A DNA stretch of 19,512 nucleotides from Thermoplasmatota archaeon (GCA_023379555.1 JAMCQR010000002.1:1-19512), one strand, 5' to 3'; shown: positions 1 through 7,621, counted from the stretch's first letter. Numbers and translations are program-made. Notes: generated by a model not told the origin, from the letters alone.

Positions 1-397
1 CGATAACTATGGCATCAAAATCCTTCTCCTCATAATATTGCCTCAGATAGAGCAGTTGAGAGGCTTCGTCAAAACCAGGGAGGGTAGCTATTTCTTCTGC
101 AGATATGGGATCTAGGCCCTCCGTTTGAAAGAGTCCGGTGAGATATCCTTTCAACTCATTCCAGTGAGTATTTATGGCTTCGTTTACGCTGACTTCCTGG
201 GCATACAGATTCTCTGCCATCTTCTTAGGCTTTGGCCCTATTTCGATTCCAAAGGCGTCACCTAGGCTGTGAGCTGGGTCTGTAGAAATCACTAAAGTTT
301 TCTTCCCGCTTTTCGCTACGGAACAAGCAGTCGAAGCTGCAATGCTGGTCTTTCCAACTCCACCCTTTCCTGTATATAGCAGGATTCTTTGACCCAT
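1..397 (-). CDS. ArsA/Get3-family ATPase, 5' part (gene runs off the window)
   Basis: The visible 132 codons are the N-terminus of a deviant Walker A ATPase. The protein begins MGQRILLYTGKGGVGKTS, with the KGGVGKT P-loop at residues 10-16, and the next signature, STDPAHSLGDAFG, follows at about residues 39-51. This pair is diagnostic of the ArsA/Get3 (TRC40) family: soluble ATPases that either energise arsenite efflux or deliver tail-anchored membrane proteins. Archaeal members usually have about 300-400 residues, so more than half lies outside the window. The start is ATG at 397-395. An ACR3-like transporter lies about 4 kb away on the other strand, so an arsenic role is possible, but the two are not an operon and sequence alone does not separate ArsA from Get3. 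Confidence 0.9.
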   Translation of the reverse strand, partial: MGQRILLYTGKGGVGKTSIAASTACSVAKSGKKTLVISTDPAHSLGDAFGIEIGPKPKKMAENLYAQEVSVNEAINTHWNELKGYLTGLFQTEGLDPISAEEIATLPGFDEASQLLYLRQYYEEKDFDAIVI

Positions 398-484
398 GCT
401 AGGGAATTGCAATTGACTAAATTTACTCTTCTAAAGAATCGACTGAAGATATTGTTGCCCTAAAAACAGCGTTCTGTAAAACTA

Positions 485-658
485 CTAGAATACACTGAAG
501 AAATTGACTACATACTTGAAGAAAGCCAGGAAGTGATCCTTGGTTGCCAATGCGAAATACTTGACGTTAATCCCAGTTATGTACCAGACACCCAGCGTTA
601 CTATGAAAAATGACAAGAACACCAAGAAAAACGATAACTTTGCATTCCGACGTGACAT
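485..658 (-). CDS. Small single-pass membrane protein (57 aa), unknown function
   Basis: A short frame of 57 codons begins with ATG at 658-656 and ends with TAG at 487-485; an in-frame TAA lies just upstream, so no longer start exists. The N-terminus MSRRNAKL is basic and is followed by a clear hydrophobic segment at about residues 9-30. The C-terminal half is aromatic (many Phe and Tyr) and could form a second, shorter or amphipathic helix. The basic residues before the first helix suggest a cytoplasmic N-terminus. It sits between the ArsA-like gene and the 202-residue gene, all on the same strand. I recognise no family. Small membrane proteins of this kind are common in Thermoplasmata but easily missed. 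Support rests on composition and start context only. Confidence 0.5.
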   Translation of the reverse strand: MSRRNAKLSFFLVFLSFFIVTLGVWYITGINVKYFALATKDHFLAFFKYVVNFFSVF

Positions 659-739
659 GGCCTTCGGTTCTTAATGGAAATACATCTATTAATCCTTATT
701 CCAACTTAAGGGCACTATTCAGAAAATACTATGGAAACG

Positions 740-1348
740 TTACTTACTTTCTCTAATTTCCTTTAGGGCTTCTTGATCTCTGCAATACAAGTATGGTGCA
801 AGATCTAGAGTGGGAGGAGACTTTTCCAATTTGTTCCTGTAAACTAGCCGAAGGTTCTTGTCTACTTCACTGCAGTAACCCTTCCAGGTCACACCCTGGT
901 ATTCAACGTACTTTTTCTCTATTCCTGTCGCTATCTGGTGCGCGTGTGGATACTCGTAACCTATATCCGACATCCACTTTTCTGGAAGTTCGTGGTGCAG
1001 TCCTATGCTCTCTTCCGTGCTTATATCTTTCCCTTCTACCTTCAACACCTTTGGAAAGTGCTCGTCAAGATAGACTGTCTTCCCGTCAAGGGAATAACCT
1101 CCGGTGTACTTGATGTCGTATTTCGTGCTAACATTCACCTGGTTCGAGTCTTTTCTCTCGATAACTTTGCCTATCTCCTTTGTGCCATAAAATACCTTGT
1201 CACCATCTACCTGGATGCTGGTGTATGCTTTGGGTTCTTCACTTGCCAAAGCTCTAACGTATTTTGGACCCTTAAAATCAATAGCTGCAACCAGAAACCC
1301 GTTTCCGGATTTATCAGGGACATGCTCAACTATTTCGAATTCTTCCAT
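740..1348 (-). CDS. Conserved-looking 202 aa protein with His/Glu-rich C-terminal motif, function unknown
   Basis: The 202-residue soluble protein starts with ATG at 1348-1346 and has no signal peptide or membrane segment. The first ~110 residues look like a beta-rich segment (GDKVFYGTKEIGKV, then a KTVYLDEHFPKVL stretch). The second half carries HHELPE at 118-123 and YPHAHQIATGIEKKYVE at 133-149, that is HHExxE followed by H135, H137 and E144. The spacing resembles metal-site patterns in phage- and plasmid-borne hypothetical proteins that share a YLD..FP...HE..E...Y..AH..A...E layout. This is recall of a pattern, not an identified family. It is divergently oriented to the AhpD gene at 1567, with a 218-base shared upstream region. 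A zinc-dependent hydrolase or metal-binding role is only a guess. Confidence 0.7.
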   Translation of the reverse strand: MEEFEIVEHVPDKSGNGFLVAAIDFKGPKYVRALASEEPKAYTSIQVDGDKVFYGTKEIGKVIERKDSNQVNVSTKYDIKYTGGYSLDGKTVYLDEHFPKVLKVEGKDISTEESIGLHHELPEKWMSDIGYEYPHAHQIATGIEKKYVEYQGVTWKGYCSEVDKNLRLVYRNKLEKSPPTLDLAPYLYCRDQEALKEIRESK

Positions 1349-1566
1349 TGCAATTTATAATTGAATCTAAAAGATAAACTTGCTGGATTTGATTCTGCCA
1401 ACCGTTGAAGCAGTAATGCTTAAACTTTAGTGTAAATTGCATGGAAAATTTACCGGTTTGACTAGATCTAATTTCATTAGTTATATCAACTAACATATCT
1501 TTAAAGGTTGAATAAGTTCGACATATTTGATGCAAGAATTTGAATTGAAAGGAGTTTGTTGATATC
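1349..1566. promoter_or_regulatory. Divergent promoter region with a short inverted repeat
   Basis: This AT-rich stretch separates the divergent 202-aa gene and AhpD gene. It holds an inverted repeat TTAGTT-atatc-AACTAA at 1477-1493, followed at once by a TATA-like CTTTAAAGG (1499-1507). A purine-rich GAAAGGAG at 1547-1554, 12 bases before ATG 1567, looks like a ribosome binding site for the plus gene. On the minus side, AATTATAAATT (about 1349-1365) and TTTATCTTTT are candidate TATA elements. An 80-codon minus-strand frame crossing this region has low-complexity composition and is not credible. Confidence 0.45.
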
Positions 1567-2058
1567 ATGTGGATGAATTATGATGAAGTCGCACCGGAGT
1601 CGGATAAGGGAATTTACCAAATGACCGATTTTGTAAAGAAGTCTGGTCTGGAGGTCTCCCTTCGAAATTTAATCTACTTGAGGGCTTCGCAGATCAACGG
1701 ATGTGCATTCTGTGTAGATATGCACACGCAAGATGCGATAGCAGATGGAGATTCAATACAGAAAGTAAATTGCGTTTCTGTATGGAGAGAGTCACCTTTC
1801 TTTTCGGCTAGAGAAAGGTTAGCTCTTGAATTCACCGAGGCACTTACTGAAGTCTCAAAGAGAGAAGTGACTGAGGACCTGTACAAAAGGGTGAGAAAGG
1901 AGTTCAACGATAATCATTACGTTGCATTGATTATGGCTGTCAACATCATAAACTGCTGGAACAGATTGATGATATCCACCGGAGGAACTTCAGGGCTTTA
2001 TAGAAACGAGAAACTCTTAGGTTCCATGCCAAGATACTTTGAAAATAGGAAAACCTGA
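1567..2058 (+). CDS. Carboxymuconolactone decarboxylase/AhpD-family protein with intact CxxC
   Basis: The 163-residue protein contains the AhpD-core motif CAFCVDMH: C46, C49 and H53, the CxxCxxxH arrangement used by AhpD-type peroxidases as a redox disulphide plus proton relay. The preceding block LRNLIYLRASQING matches the helix before the active site, but the position normally occupied by the relay Glu appears to be Asn34. Family members act as alkylhydroperoxidases or unassigned reductases. ATG at 1567 has GAAAGGAG 12 bases upstream; a second in-frame ATG at 1573 is also possible and would give a more typical start (MNYDEVAP). An acyl-CoA synthetase-like gene follows after 68 bases on the same strand, possibly co-expressed. 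Contrast with the two cysteine-depleted relatives at 6657-8906. Confidence 0.88.
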   Translation: MWMNYDEVAPESDKGIYQMTDFVKKSGLEVSLRNLIYLRASQINGCAFCVDMHTQDAIADGDSIQKVNCVSVWRESPFFSARERLALEFTEALTEVSKREVTEDLYKRVRKEFNDNHYVALIMAVNIINCWNRLMISTGGTSGLYRNEKLLGSMPRYFENRKT

Positions 2059-2126
2059 CCGCTCTATCGGGTTCTTGAGAAAATCCACTAAAAAGATATT
2101 AATGTGAAGAGTTTAATATTCATTCT

Positions 2127-3797
2127 ATGGTCATCCTTGTTTCAAAGGAAAGAATTGAAAAATATGTCAGGGAAGGATGGTGGGATAACAAGACACTCAT
2201 AGGAATATTTCTAGACAATGTTTCTAGGAATCCCGACAGAACTGCAATTGTAGATCCACCGAACAAGGAAGCTCTTGTTGGGTTAAAAGATGAAAGGATA
2301 ACTTATAGAGAACTTAAGGAAAGGGTGGACAGATTATCTTCTTTCTTGATTCGTAAGGGGTTTAAAAGAGATAATGTAATGGTGATTCAGCTCCCTAACA
2401 TAAACGAACTACTGACAATATATTTGGCAGTTTGGCGGTTAGGGGGGATAATATCGCCAGTTCCGATGCAGTGGAGAGCTCACGAACTTGCGAGCGTATT
2501 TGAGACCACTAGAGCATCGATGTACGTTTCCATGAATTTCAAAAACTTTGACCATCTTGAAATGGTGAAGAATCTAAGTATCAGGAGTTTACCAGCTCCT
2601 ACTTTGCTTTCACCATCGGAAATAAGAGAGGCAATGGCAAATGAAGCCGTCTCACCTGAATTAGATAGGGTCACAAGTAGAGTTCAGGGAGATGATGTTG
2701 CCGTGATAGAGTGGACCTCAGGAACAGAGAAGGAGCCAAAGGCCTGCCCTATGAGCCACAACAACTGGGGATTTCTTAGATTTTTCTTTAGGAAAGAATT
2801 CAAGGGTGGAATTTTGAGTGATGGAGCCGTTGTTATGAATCCTGCACCACTCGTGAACATGACCGGGATAGGAGTAGGAATCGTACCATGGCTAATGGTA
2901 GCGGGTACCTTTGTCCTTCACCATCCTTTTGATCCAGTCTTATACCTCAAGCAACTGGTAGGAGAGAAAGTCAACTTCACCCTGGCACCGCCAGCGGTGG
3001 CAGTGGCAATGCTCAAGCATCCAGACGTGGATAAATTTGACCTGAGTGCGACCGAGTTCTTCGTTCAGGGGTCTGCCCCTCCACCACCATGGACCTTCCT
3101 GGAATTCAAGAAGAGATGGGGAATAGAATCCATCAACGTGTGGGGGCAGAATGAGGGGACTGGACTCTTCTCCACTAAAGACACGGTACAAGATCTTTCA
3201 GATAGAGCGAGAAGCTTTCCTTGGCCAGGCCCAGGTAAGATGGAAGATATACCCTTTTTCAAGGCCACTGAAACAAAGATAATTGATCCAAATACGGAAA
3301 GAGAAATCACCGAAATAGGACGCGTTGGTGAACTTTGCTTCCGCAGTCCATTCACCATCCCAGAGTACTACAATCAACCCGATCTGACGAGAAATGTCTT
3401 CGACAAAGACGGGTTTTTCCACACAGGGGATTTGTTCACGATTGTCTCGAAAGACAGGATAGCATTCTTTGACCGTCTGAAAGACATCATAATACGCGGA
3501 GGCTTCAACATAAGCTCTGCGGAAATTGAGGACATTGCCAAGAGGGATTCAAGAATTGCTGACGCAGCCGCGGTTCCCTTGCCCGATGAGGTACTTGGAG
3601 AGAAGGTGTGTCTCTTTGTGGTTCCTAGAGCAGGAGAAAAGGTGGGACTTGAGGAAGTTAAGGGTATCATGAAGGCGAACGAAGTTGCAATCTACAAGTG
3701 GCCCGAGAGGGTGGAAGTGATAACATCGATTCCAAGAAATCCCGTAGGAAAGGCACTTAAGGATGAATTGAGGAAGAGACTGTCCATAAGAGTATGA
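2127..3797 (+). CDS. AMP-dependent acyl-CoA synthetase / acyl-acid ligase
   Basis: The 556-residue ANL-superfamily enzyme would activate a carboxylic acid as acyl-AMP and pass it to CoA. Visible motifs, in order: the phosphate loop WTSGTEKEPK (197-206), the aromatic/adenine motif WGQNEGTG (339-346), HTGDL (432-436), the hinge region DRLKDIIIRGGFNISSAEIE (449-468) and the C-terminal catalytic lysine in NPVGKALKDEL (K542). Length is typical. The phosphate loop is atypical: the usual TSGTTGxPKG reads TSGTEKEPKA, with Glu-Lys in place of Thr-Gly. The substrate cannot be read from the sequence; medium-chain or aromatic acids are plausible. Start is ATG 2127 with no Shine-Dalgarno; AAAGATATTAAT near 2092-2103 is about 26 bases upstream, suggesting a leaderless transcript. 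It may supply the acyl-CoA dehydrogenase at 15113, but they are not linked. Confidence 0.92.
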   Translation: MVILVSKERIEKYVREGWWDNKTLIGIFLDNVSRNPDRTAIVDPPNKEALVGLKDERITYRELKERVDRLSSFLIRKGFKRDNVMVIQLPNINELLTIYLAVWRLGGIISPVPMQWRAHELASVFETTRASMYVSMNFKNFDHLEMVKNLSIRSLPAPTLLSPSEIREAMANEAVSPELDRVTSRVQGDDVAVIEWTSGTEKEPKACPMSHNNWGFLRFFFRKEFKGGILSDGAVVMNPAPLVNMTGIGVGIVPWLMVAGTFVLHHPFDPVLYLKQLVGEKVNFTLAPPAVAVAMLKHPDVDKFDLSATEFFVQGSAPPPPWTFLEFKKRWGIESINVWGQNEGTGLFSTKDTVQDLSDRARSFPWPGPGKMEDIPFFKATETKIIDPNTEREITEIGRVGELCFRSPFTIPEYYNQPDLTRNVFDKDGFFHTGDLFTIVSKDRIAFFDRLKDIIIRGGFNISSAEIEDIAKRDSRIADAAAVPLPDEVLGEKVCLFVVPRAGEKVGLEEVKGIMKANEVAIYKWPERVEVITSIPRNPVGKALKDELRKRLSIRV

Positions 3798-4347
3798 ATC
3801 TCAGAGCCACTTTGAGCTATCTTATGATGAACCTTTGATAAAGTGCCAGGCTCACCCCCTTCAACATGGAGGTTTACTCCTATGTCATCGTACCCCTTCG
3901 CTATTTTCTGTCTCGGTTTCCTCAGCCTGAATTTTAGCTTCCTGAATACCCTCAGGCACTGCCTCGTTCCCAGGAGCAATGTCGTACTTCATGGCGAGAT
4001 GGTGGCTGAGCAGCTTCCCGTCCCATAGGTTCTGAGAATAACACAGGTCAATGGGATCTTCCTCAGGTCATCCGATATGTTTTTCATAACGCTCGATAGT
4101 CTTGGGAGTCTGCCTGACCTACTTGACTCCCTCAGTCCGTTGAAGCCATGCGCCGGGAATAGGTTGATCCAGTTCTCTCTATGTTCCTGGGGCTGTTCCC
4201 CATGACTTTGGATACGCTGTAAGGGCTCATATCGTTGGCAACGAGGAGTACTCCGTGCAACCTGTGATCGTACCCTGATTCGTCGCTGCGTCTTATCTCT
4301 TCTATTATTTCCTTCTTCTTATCATCTGAAATCGTGAGCTTCCTCAT
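3798..4347 (-). pseudogene. Decayed IS630-family transposase (N-terminal half, three frameshifts)
   Basis: Reading the minus strand from ATG 4347 gives MRKLTISDDKKKEIIEEIRR then HGVLLVANDMSPYSVSKVMG, the helix-turn-helix of IS630-type transposases. Near 4173 the frame must change to continue WINLFPAHGFNGLRESSRSG; near 4050 it changes again to give YSQNLWDGKLLSHHLAMKYD; near 3980 it changes a third time to give TRQCLRVFRKLKFRLRKPRQ. Similarity then stops: the catalytic half, with its Asp/Asp/Glu residues, is missing, and the remnant ends against the acyl-CoA synthetase stop. The element is therefore non-functional. The exact 3' limit of the remnant is uncertain. I found no convincing paired terminal repeats, as the distal end is lost. 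Confidence 0.82.
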
Positions 4348-4377
4348 AATCAAAATAATGCATAATTGTGTTTAAAG

Positions 4378-4407
4378 TATACAAAATAAGTTATCATGCT
4401 TTGTATA
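4378..4407. repeat. Inverted repeat TATACAAA / TTTGTATA upstream of the transposase remnant
   Basis: TATACAAA at 4378-4385 is matched by TTTGTATA at 4400-4407, with a 14-base spacer. It lies 31 bases before the start of the transposase remnant. It could be part of the old insertion-sequence end, an operator, or chance in AT-rich DNA. Confidence 0.3.
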
Positions 4408-4462
4408 GTATTAAATTTCAGATGCGGTGATGAGATCATTTGAAGACTCTTTGAGTCCCTCC

Positions 4463-4476
4463 CACAAATATTTGTG
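4463..4476. promoter_or_regulatory. Perfect 14-bp palindrome upstream of the ACR3-like transporter
   Basis: CACAAATATTTGTG reads the same on both strands and lies 66-80 bases before GTG 4543. A TATA-like TATAATAT follows at 4519-4526, about 20 bases before the start codon. A palindrome upstream of the TATA element would suit an activator or a dimeric regulator controlling the transporter-UspA pair. Confidence 0.4.
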
Positions 4477-4542
4477 AAGTAGAGGATTTTCGTTACAAAT
4501 TTTGCTTGCTATCATTAAGTATAATATGACTTTCATCTGCTT

Positions 4543-5607
4543 GTGCCAAATACCAATAAGCTTATTATTATCAGGGACCACCTTGACAGATTCCTGGCTG
4601 TTTACGTAGTGATTGCAATACTAATAGGACTATTTGCCGGTTACTTCGATTTCAGGTGGATAGCGCTAAACAAGGACTTGATCAAGGATCTACAACTGGT
4701 TGCAATAATAATAATGATTTTCCCGATGATGGTCATGATGAATTTCCGGGGACTTGGAACGGCCTTAAAGAATTGGAAACTTCTGGTGATAGTCCTGTTG
4801 ATGAATTTTGGATGGGGTCCAATTATGGCCATTTTGTTGGGTGACGCATTTGTGGGTAGCCCTCTCGTAAGGTTGGGGCTGTTTCTTGCATGGCTCGTTC
4901 CATGCTCGTCGATGAGCGTTGGATATGTAGGATTGATGCGAGGAAATATCGAGGCATCTACAGCTATGGTTACTGTAACGTTCCTGATTGCAATTCCTAT
5001 AATACCTTTATTCGCAAGTCTGTACGGAGCTGCGTACCACGTTCAGGTTTCGGTGATGCTGCTGGTCATTACAATCGTTGAAATCATAATTGTGCCACTG
5101 CTAGTGGGTATACCAACTCATGAAGTGCTCGTCAGGCGTCTGGGAAAGGAAAAATTCAAGGCAGTTACTCCTCTCTTTCCGACAGTTACAATGCTCGGGA
5201 TGTTCATGATAATATTCGTGATATTTTTCGGCGAATCTAGAATGATAATTACTAATCTTCATGCTATATTCGGGGTATTTTATTCTGCACTAGTATTCGG
5301 AACGGTCTCACTCGTCTTCCTAACGCTTCTGTTCAAGGTCCTTAAATTCAACTACTGGGACAGCATGGCTGGGCTTTTCCCCAGCATAGGGAAAAATGAA
5401 GGAACGGCCATTGCGATAGCAGCTACTGCGTTTTCTCCCCTTGTTGCTATAGCACCTGCCACGTTACCTGTATTCCAGGTTATATTCCTGATAACTTACA
5501 TCAAGCTTAGGCCAAGAATCGCTCACTTCTTTGGCATTAAGGGAAAGGATGTCACATTCAAAGAAGACATGCATGAAATTTCATCCGGACAGGGAGGTGG
5601 GAAATAG
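4543..5607 (+). CDS. ACR3/BASS-family transporter (arsenite or organic anion carrier)
   Basis: The 354-residue polytopic membrane protein has about ten hydrophobic segments. Signature blocks are PCSSMSVGYVGLMRGN at 120-135, corresponding to the ACR3 PC(T/S)xM motif with its conserved cysteine (here C121), and GKNEGTAIAIAATAFSP at 283-299, corresponding to the conserved helix containing a glutamate (E286). ACR3 proteins export arsenite; the related bile-acid/sodium symporters import organic anions, and the two share a fold, so the substrate is not certain. The best start is GTG 4543, since no in-frame ATG lies nearby, with TATAATAT 20 bases upstream and no Shine-Dalgarno. The soluble C-terminal tail (about 330-354) is hydrophilic. 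Its stop is one base from the UspA start, so the two are co-translated. Confidence 0.82.
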   Translation: MPNTNKLIIIRDHLDRFLAVYVVIAILIGLFAGYFDFRWIALNKDLIKDLQLVAIIIMIFPMMVMMNFRGLGTALKNWKLLVIVLLMNFGWGPIMAILLGDAFVGSPLVRLGLFLAWLVPCSSMSVGYVGLMRGNIEASTAMVTVTFLIAIPIIPLFASLYGAAYHVQVSVMLLVITIVEIIIVPLLVGIPTHEVLVRRLGKEKFKAVTPLFPTVTMLGMFMIIFVIFFGESRMIITNLHAIFGVFYSALVFGTVSLVFLTLLFKVLKFNYWDSMAGLFPSIGKNEGTAIAIAATAFSPLVAIAPATLPVFQVIFLITYIKLRPRIAHFFGIKGKDVTFKEDMHEISSGQGGGK

Positions 5608-5608
5608 T

Positions 5609-6058
5609 ATGTTCAGGATATTGATTCCAGTTGATTTTTCACCTGATTCAAAAATGTTCATTGAAAAGGGATTTAAAATCCTTCCAAAGGTCGACGAGGC
5701 ATCATTCATCTATGTTGTCCCTTTAGGAATGAAAGAGTTAGAGGACTTTATGGAAAAGGACGATCTGAAAGAGGCCAAGGGGAAAGCAGAAAAGAAGATG
5801 AATATATTCCTTCAAAGTCTGAATATAAAGGCTGGAAGGATAACGCATGCGATCACTGATGGCGACCCTGCTAGAGTCTTGATTGATTTGGCGAACAATG
5901 ATAATTTTGATGCGATGTTGGTTGGACACAGAGGATACGCTTACGTGGAAGATTTTTTCATAGGTAGCGTGACATTGAAACTGATCTCAAAAGTGAACAT
6001 ACCGGTGATAGTTATCAAGAAAGGTAAAAGCCAAGAGGATATTATGGAAATGAAATGA
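5609..6058 (+). CDS. Universal stress protein A (UspA) family protein
   Basis: The 149-residue protein begins with the typical strand MFRILIPVDFSPDS and ends with the nucleotide-binding signature GHRGYAYVEDFFIGS, an exact fit to G-x2-G-x9-G-S, so it should bind ATP. The family consists of dimeric cytoplasmic proteins that modulate stress responses or regulate partner transporters. The start is ATG 5609, preceded by the strong ribosome site GGGAGGTGGG (5591-5600), which lies inside the end of the transporter gene; only one base separates the transporter stop from this ATG. A longer frame from 5531 is open but would overlap the transporter by 77 bases and adds an atypical N-terminus. Coupling implies this protein may gate or sense the state of the transporter. 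Confidence 0.92.
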   Translation: MFRILIPVDFSPDSKMFIEKGFKILPKVDEASFIYVVPLGMKELEDFMEKDDLKEAKGKAEKKMNIFLQSLNIKAGRITHAITDGDPARVLIDLANNDNFDAMLVGHRGYAYVEDFFIGSVTLKLISKVNIPVIVIKKGKSQEDIMEMK

Positions 6059-6082
6059 CACGACCTTCTAGCAACTGATTTA

Positions 6083-6101
6083 TTTTTTCATCATTGTTTT
6101 T
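6083..6101 (+). terminator. T-tract terminator after the transporter-UspA operon
   Basis: Two runs of thymines (6083-6088 and 6097-6101) follow the UspA stop by 25-40 bases. Archaeal RNA polymerase stops on T-tracts, so this is a plausible terminator. Confidence 0.4.
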
Positions 6102-6656
6102 CTCATTCTGTAATAGTAGTTTGCTGATGTTTTGACACTCTTCCAAGCAAATCGCTAATCAAGGGAATGGCATCTAGTTCTGAATATAACAAAATGTATT
6201 CTTGATTTGCGATTTGTAATTGGAATTTAAAGAAGGACAGTCTCATACGCTGAGATATTCTGAACTCAGTTTCTAATCAAGAGTTGATTATGTAAGTAGC
6301 AAAAAGACTTCATGCTGCAACCCCTGATATTCCAGATTGTTCGTTGAATTCAGCATTTTCATCATGTTAGTGAGCAGCAGCTCGACTATCAGGAACACAA
6401 AGATGTTCGTTATATGTCATTCAAATTATCTGAAGAGATTGTTTTCCAGGGTCATCTTCAGGACTATGATGGTAAGATCCTGGTATGGAATCCATGCATT
6501 TCCATCATCCTTTGGTGGATTGTTTTGAGATTGTCAAGAACAGCTACTCTTAGGGTTAAGAATTTGGATGACGCAATTCTAGGAAGGACCCCATTTCCGT
6601 TGCAATAAGTCAAGAGATAAAGGAATGGATCACATTTTGAATGCTCTAACATCATC
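6102..6656. other. Long intergenic stretch without a convincing gene
   Basis: About 555 bases between convergent genes (the UspA gene on plus and the two-domain AhpD-like gene on minus). Three overlapping short frames of 63-64 codons on both strands (6337-6655) are mutually exclusive. They have no recognisable motif or ribosome site. The stretch could hold an eroded gene, but I could not identify one. Confidence 0.35.
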
Positions 6657-7403
6657 CTAAATTGGCAGATTGTCCATATTTTTTAAAATTTCAATTGCGG
6701 ATACAATTGCTTTATTTCCTATCACAAATCTTGCCACTGCGATTGCGTCCTCAACCTCTGCCATTCTCCCATCATTCTCGAAAAACAGACTTAGATAGAC
6801 CCGAATACATTCATCGAATCCAAGGGTTAGAGAAACGGAAAATGCAATAAGATATATGAACCTCATATCAAGTTTCATAGGCGTAAGGAGCTCTGTTTTT
6901 TCTCTAAGATGTTCCGTGAATAATTCAAACGAGAATTGAGAAAGAGTATCAAGGCTTTCTGGAACAAGCCCCAGATTGAGTTCTTTCTTTAATCTATTGA
7001 CTATTCTCTCCACTTCCTTCCTGTTGTAGCTCAATCTAGACTTTTCCTGCATGATTGGAAGGCAAGTCTTGAATGATGACATAGATGACGACATGAGAAT
7101 CATTTTCGTGGCCTTTACGACATCTATTATCTCTGTCCTGCTGACTTCAGAACGTCTTGCTTCTTGGAAATGAATAAAGGCAGAATCTTTATCTCCAGTT
7201 GCAAGCGAGACTGAAATGGCAATCAGAGAGAGCTCTTTACCGGAGAGGTTCTTTCTTCCCAAGTAAAGAACAGAATTTTCCCTCATTTGCTCATTAGCTA
7301 AGTGCTCATTATACTTGGACAGCAAATACGAAATCTCTGTCTCGCCCAAGATGTCTGTATTAATAATGCCCTTACTCTCCCCCAATTTTCTGCACCAATA
7401 CAA
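6657..7403 (-). CDS. Two-domain AhpD-like protein lacking the CxxC (paralog A)
   Basis: The 248-residue protein is built from two AhpD/carboxymuconolactone decarboxylase-like repeats. The first, around GKELSLIAISVSLATGDKDS (55-74), has lost both cysteines: the position of the second Cys is S74, but the relay His is kept (H78). The second, around LIAFSVSLTLGFDECIRVYL (185-204), keeps one cysteine (C199) and has Tyr203 in place of His. It is therefore unlikely to be a normal peroxidase. The linker SQFSFELFTEHLREKTELLTP (155-175) is nearly shared with paralog B at 8181. The upper-most start is TTG 7403, since an in-frame TAG lies five codons upstream; a later start such as ATG at residue 40 would remove conserved-looking sequence. 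Direct repeats lie 55-86 bases upstream. Confidence 0.8.
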   Translation of the reverse strand: MYWCRKLGESKGIINTDILGETEISYLLSKYNEHLANEQMRENSVLYLGRKNLSGKELSLIAISVSLATGDKDSAFIHFQEARRSEVSRTEIIDVVKATKMILMSSSMSSFKTCLPIMQEKSRLSYNRKEVERIVNRLKKELNLGLVPESLDTLSQFSFELFTEHLREKTELLTPMKLDMRFIYLIAFSVSLTLGFDECIRVYLSLFFENDGRMAEVEDAIAVARFVIGNKAIVSAIEILKNMDNLPI

Positions 7404-7457
7404 TATGATATATCTCTATTAAACGAAAGCCTGCAAAATTTGCTTTGTATCAATTCG

Positions 7458-7489
7458 GATTCTGTCAAATATCGATGATTCTGACAAAT
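7458..7489. repeat. Direct repeat GATTCTGwCAAAT x2 upstream of paralog A
   Basis: GATTCTGTCAAAT at 7458-7470 and GATTCTGACAAAT at 7477-7489 match at 12 of 13 positions with a 19-base period, about two helical turns. Located 55-86 bases before TTG 7403, they could be tandem operator sites. Confidence 0.4.
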
Positions 7490-7621
7490 TAGTTAACTGT
7501 ATTTAAGGACATTAAATATTGATCCTGACCTTCATACCGGCGACTTGATTTTTATGGATAACAAACTTCTATCTGTTTTAGAAATCTCACCAAATATTTG
7601 CATTGACTAAGCTTCATTATC

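Noticed and set aside
1326..1568. 80-codon minus-strand frame in the gap between 1349 and 1566
   Set aside because: It overlaps the start of the 202-aa gene and the divergent promoter, has low-complexity composition and no recognisable motif.
5531..5608. Longer N-terminus for the UspA protein
   Set aside because: It would overlap the transporter by 77 bases; the family begins at MFRILIPVDFS and a strong ribosome site precedes ATG 5609.
6337..6655. Three overlapping short frames in the long gap after the UspA gene
   Set aside because: They are mutually exclusive on both strands, lack ribosome or TATA signals and resemble no family.
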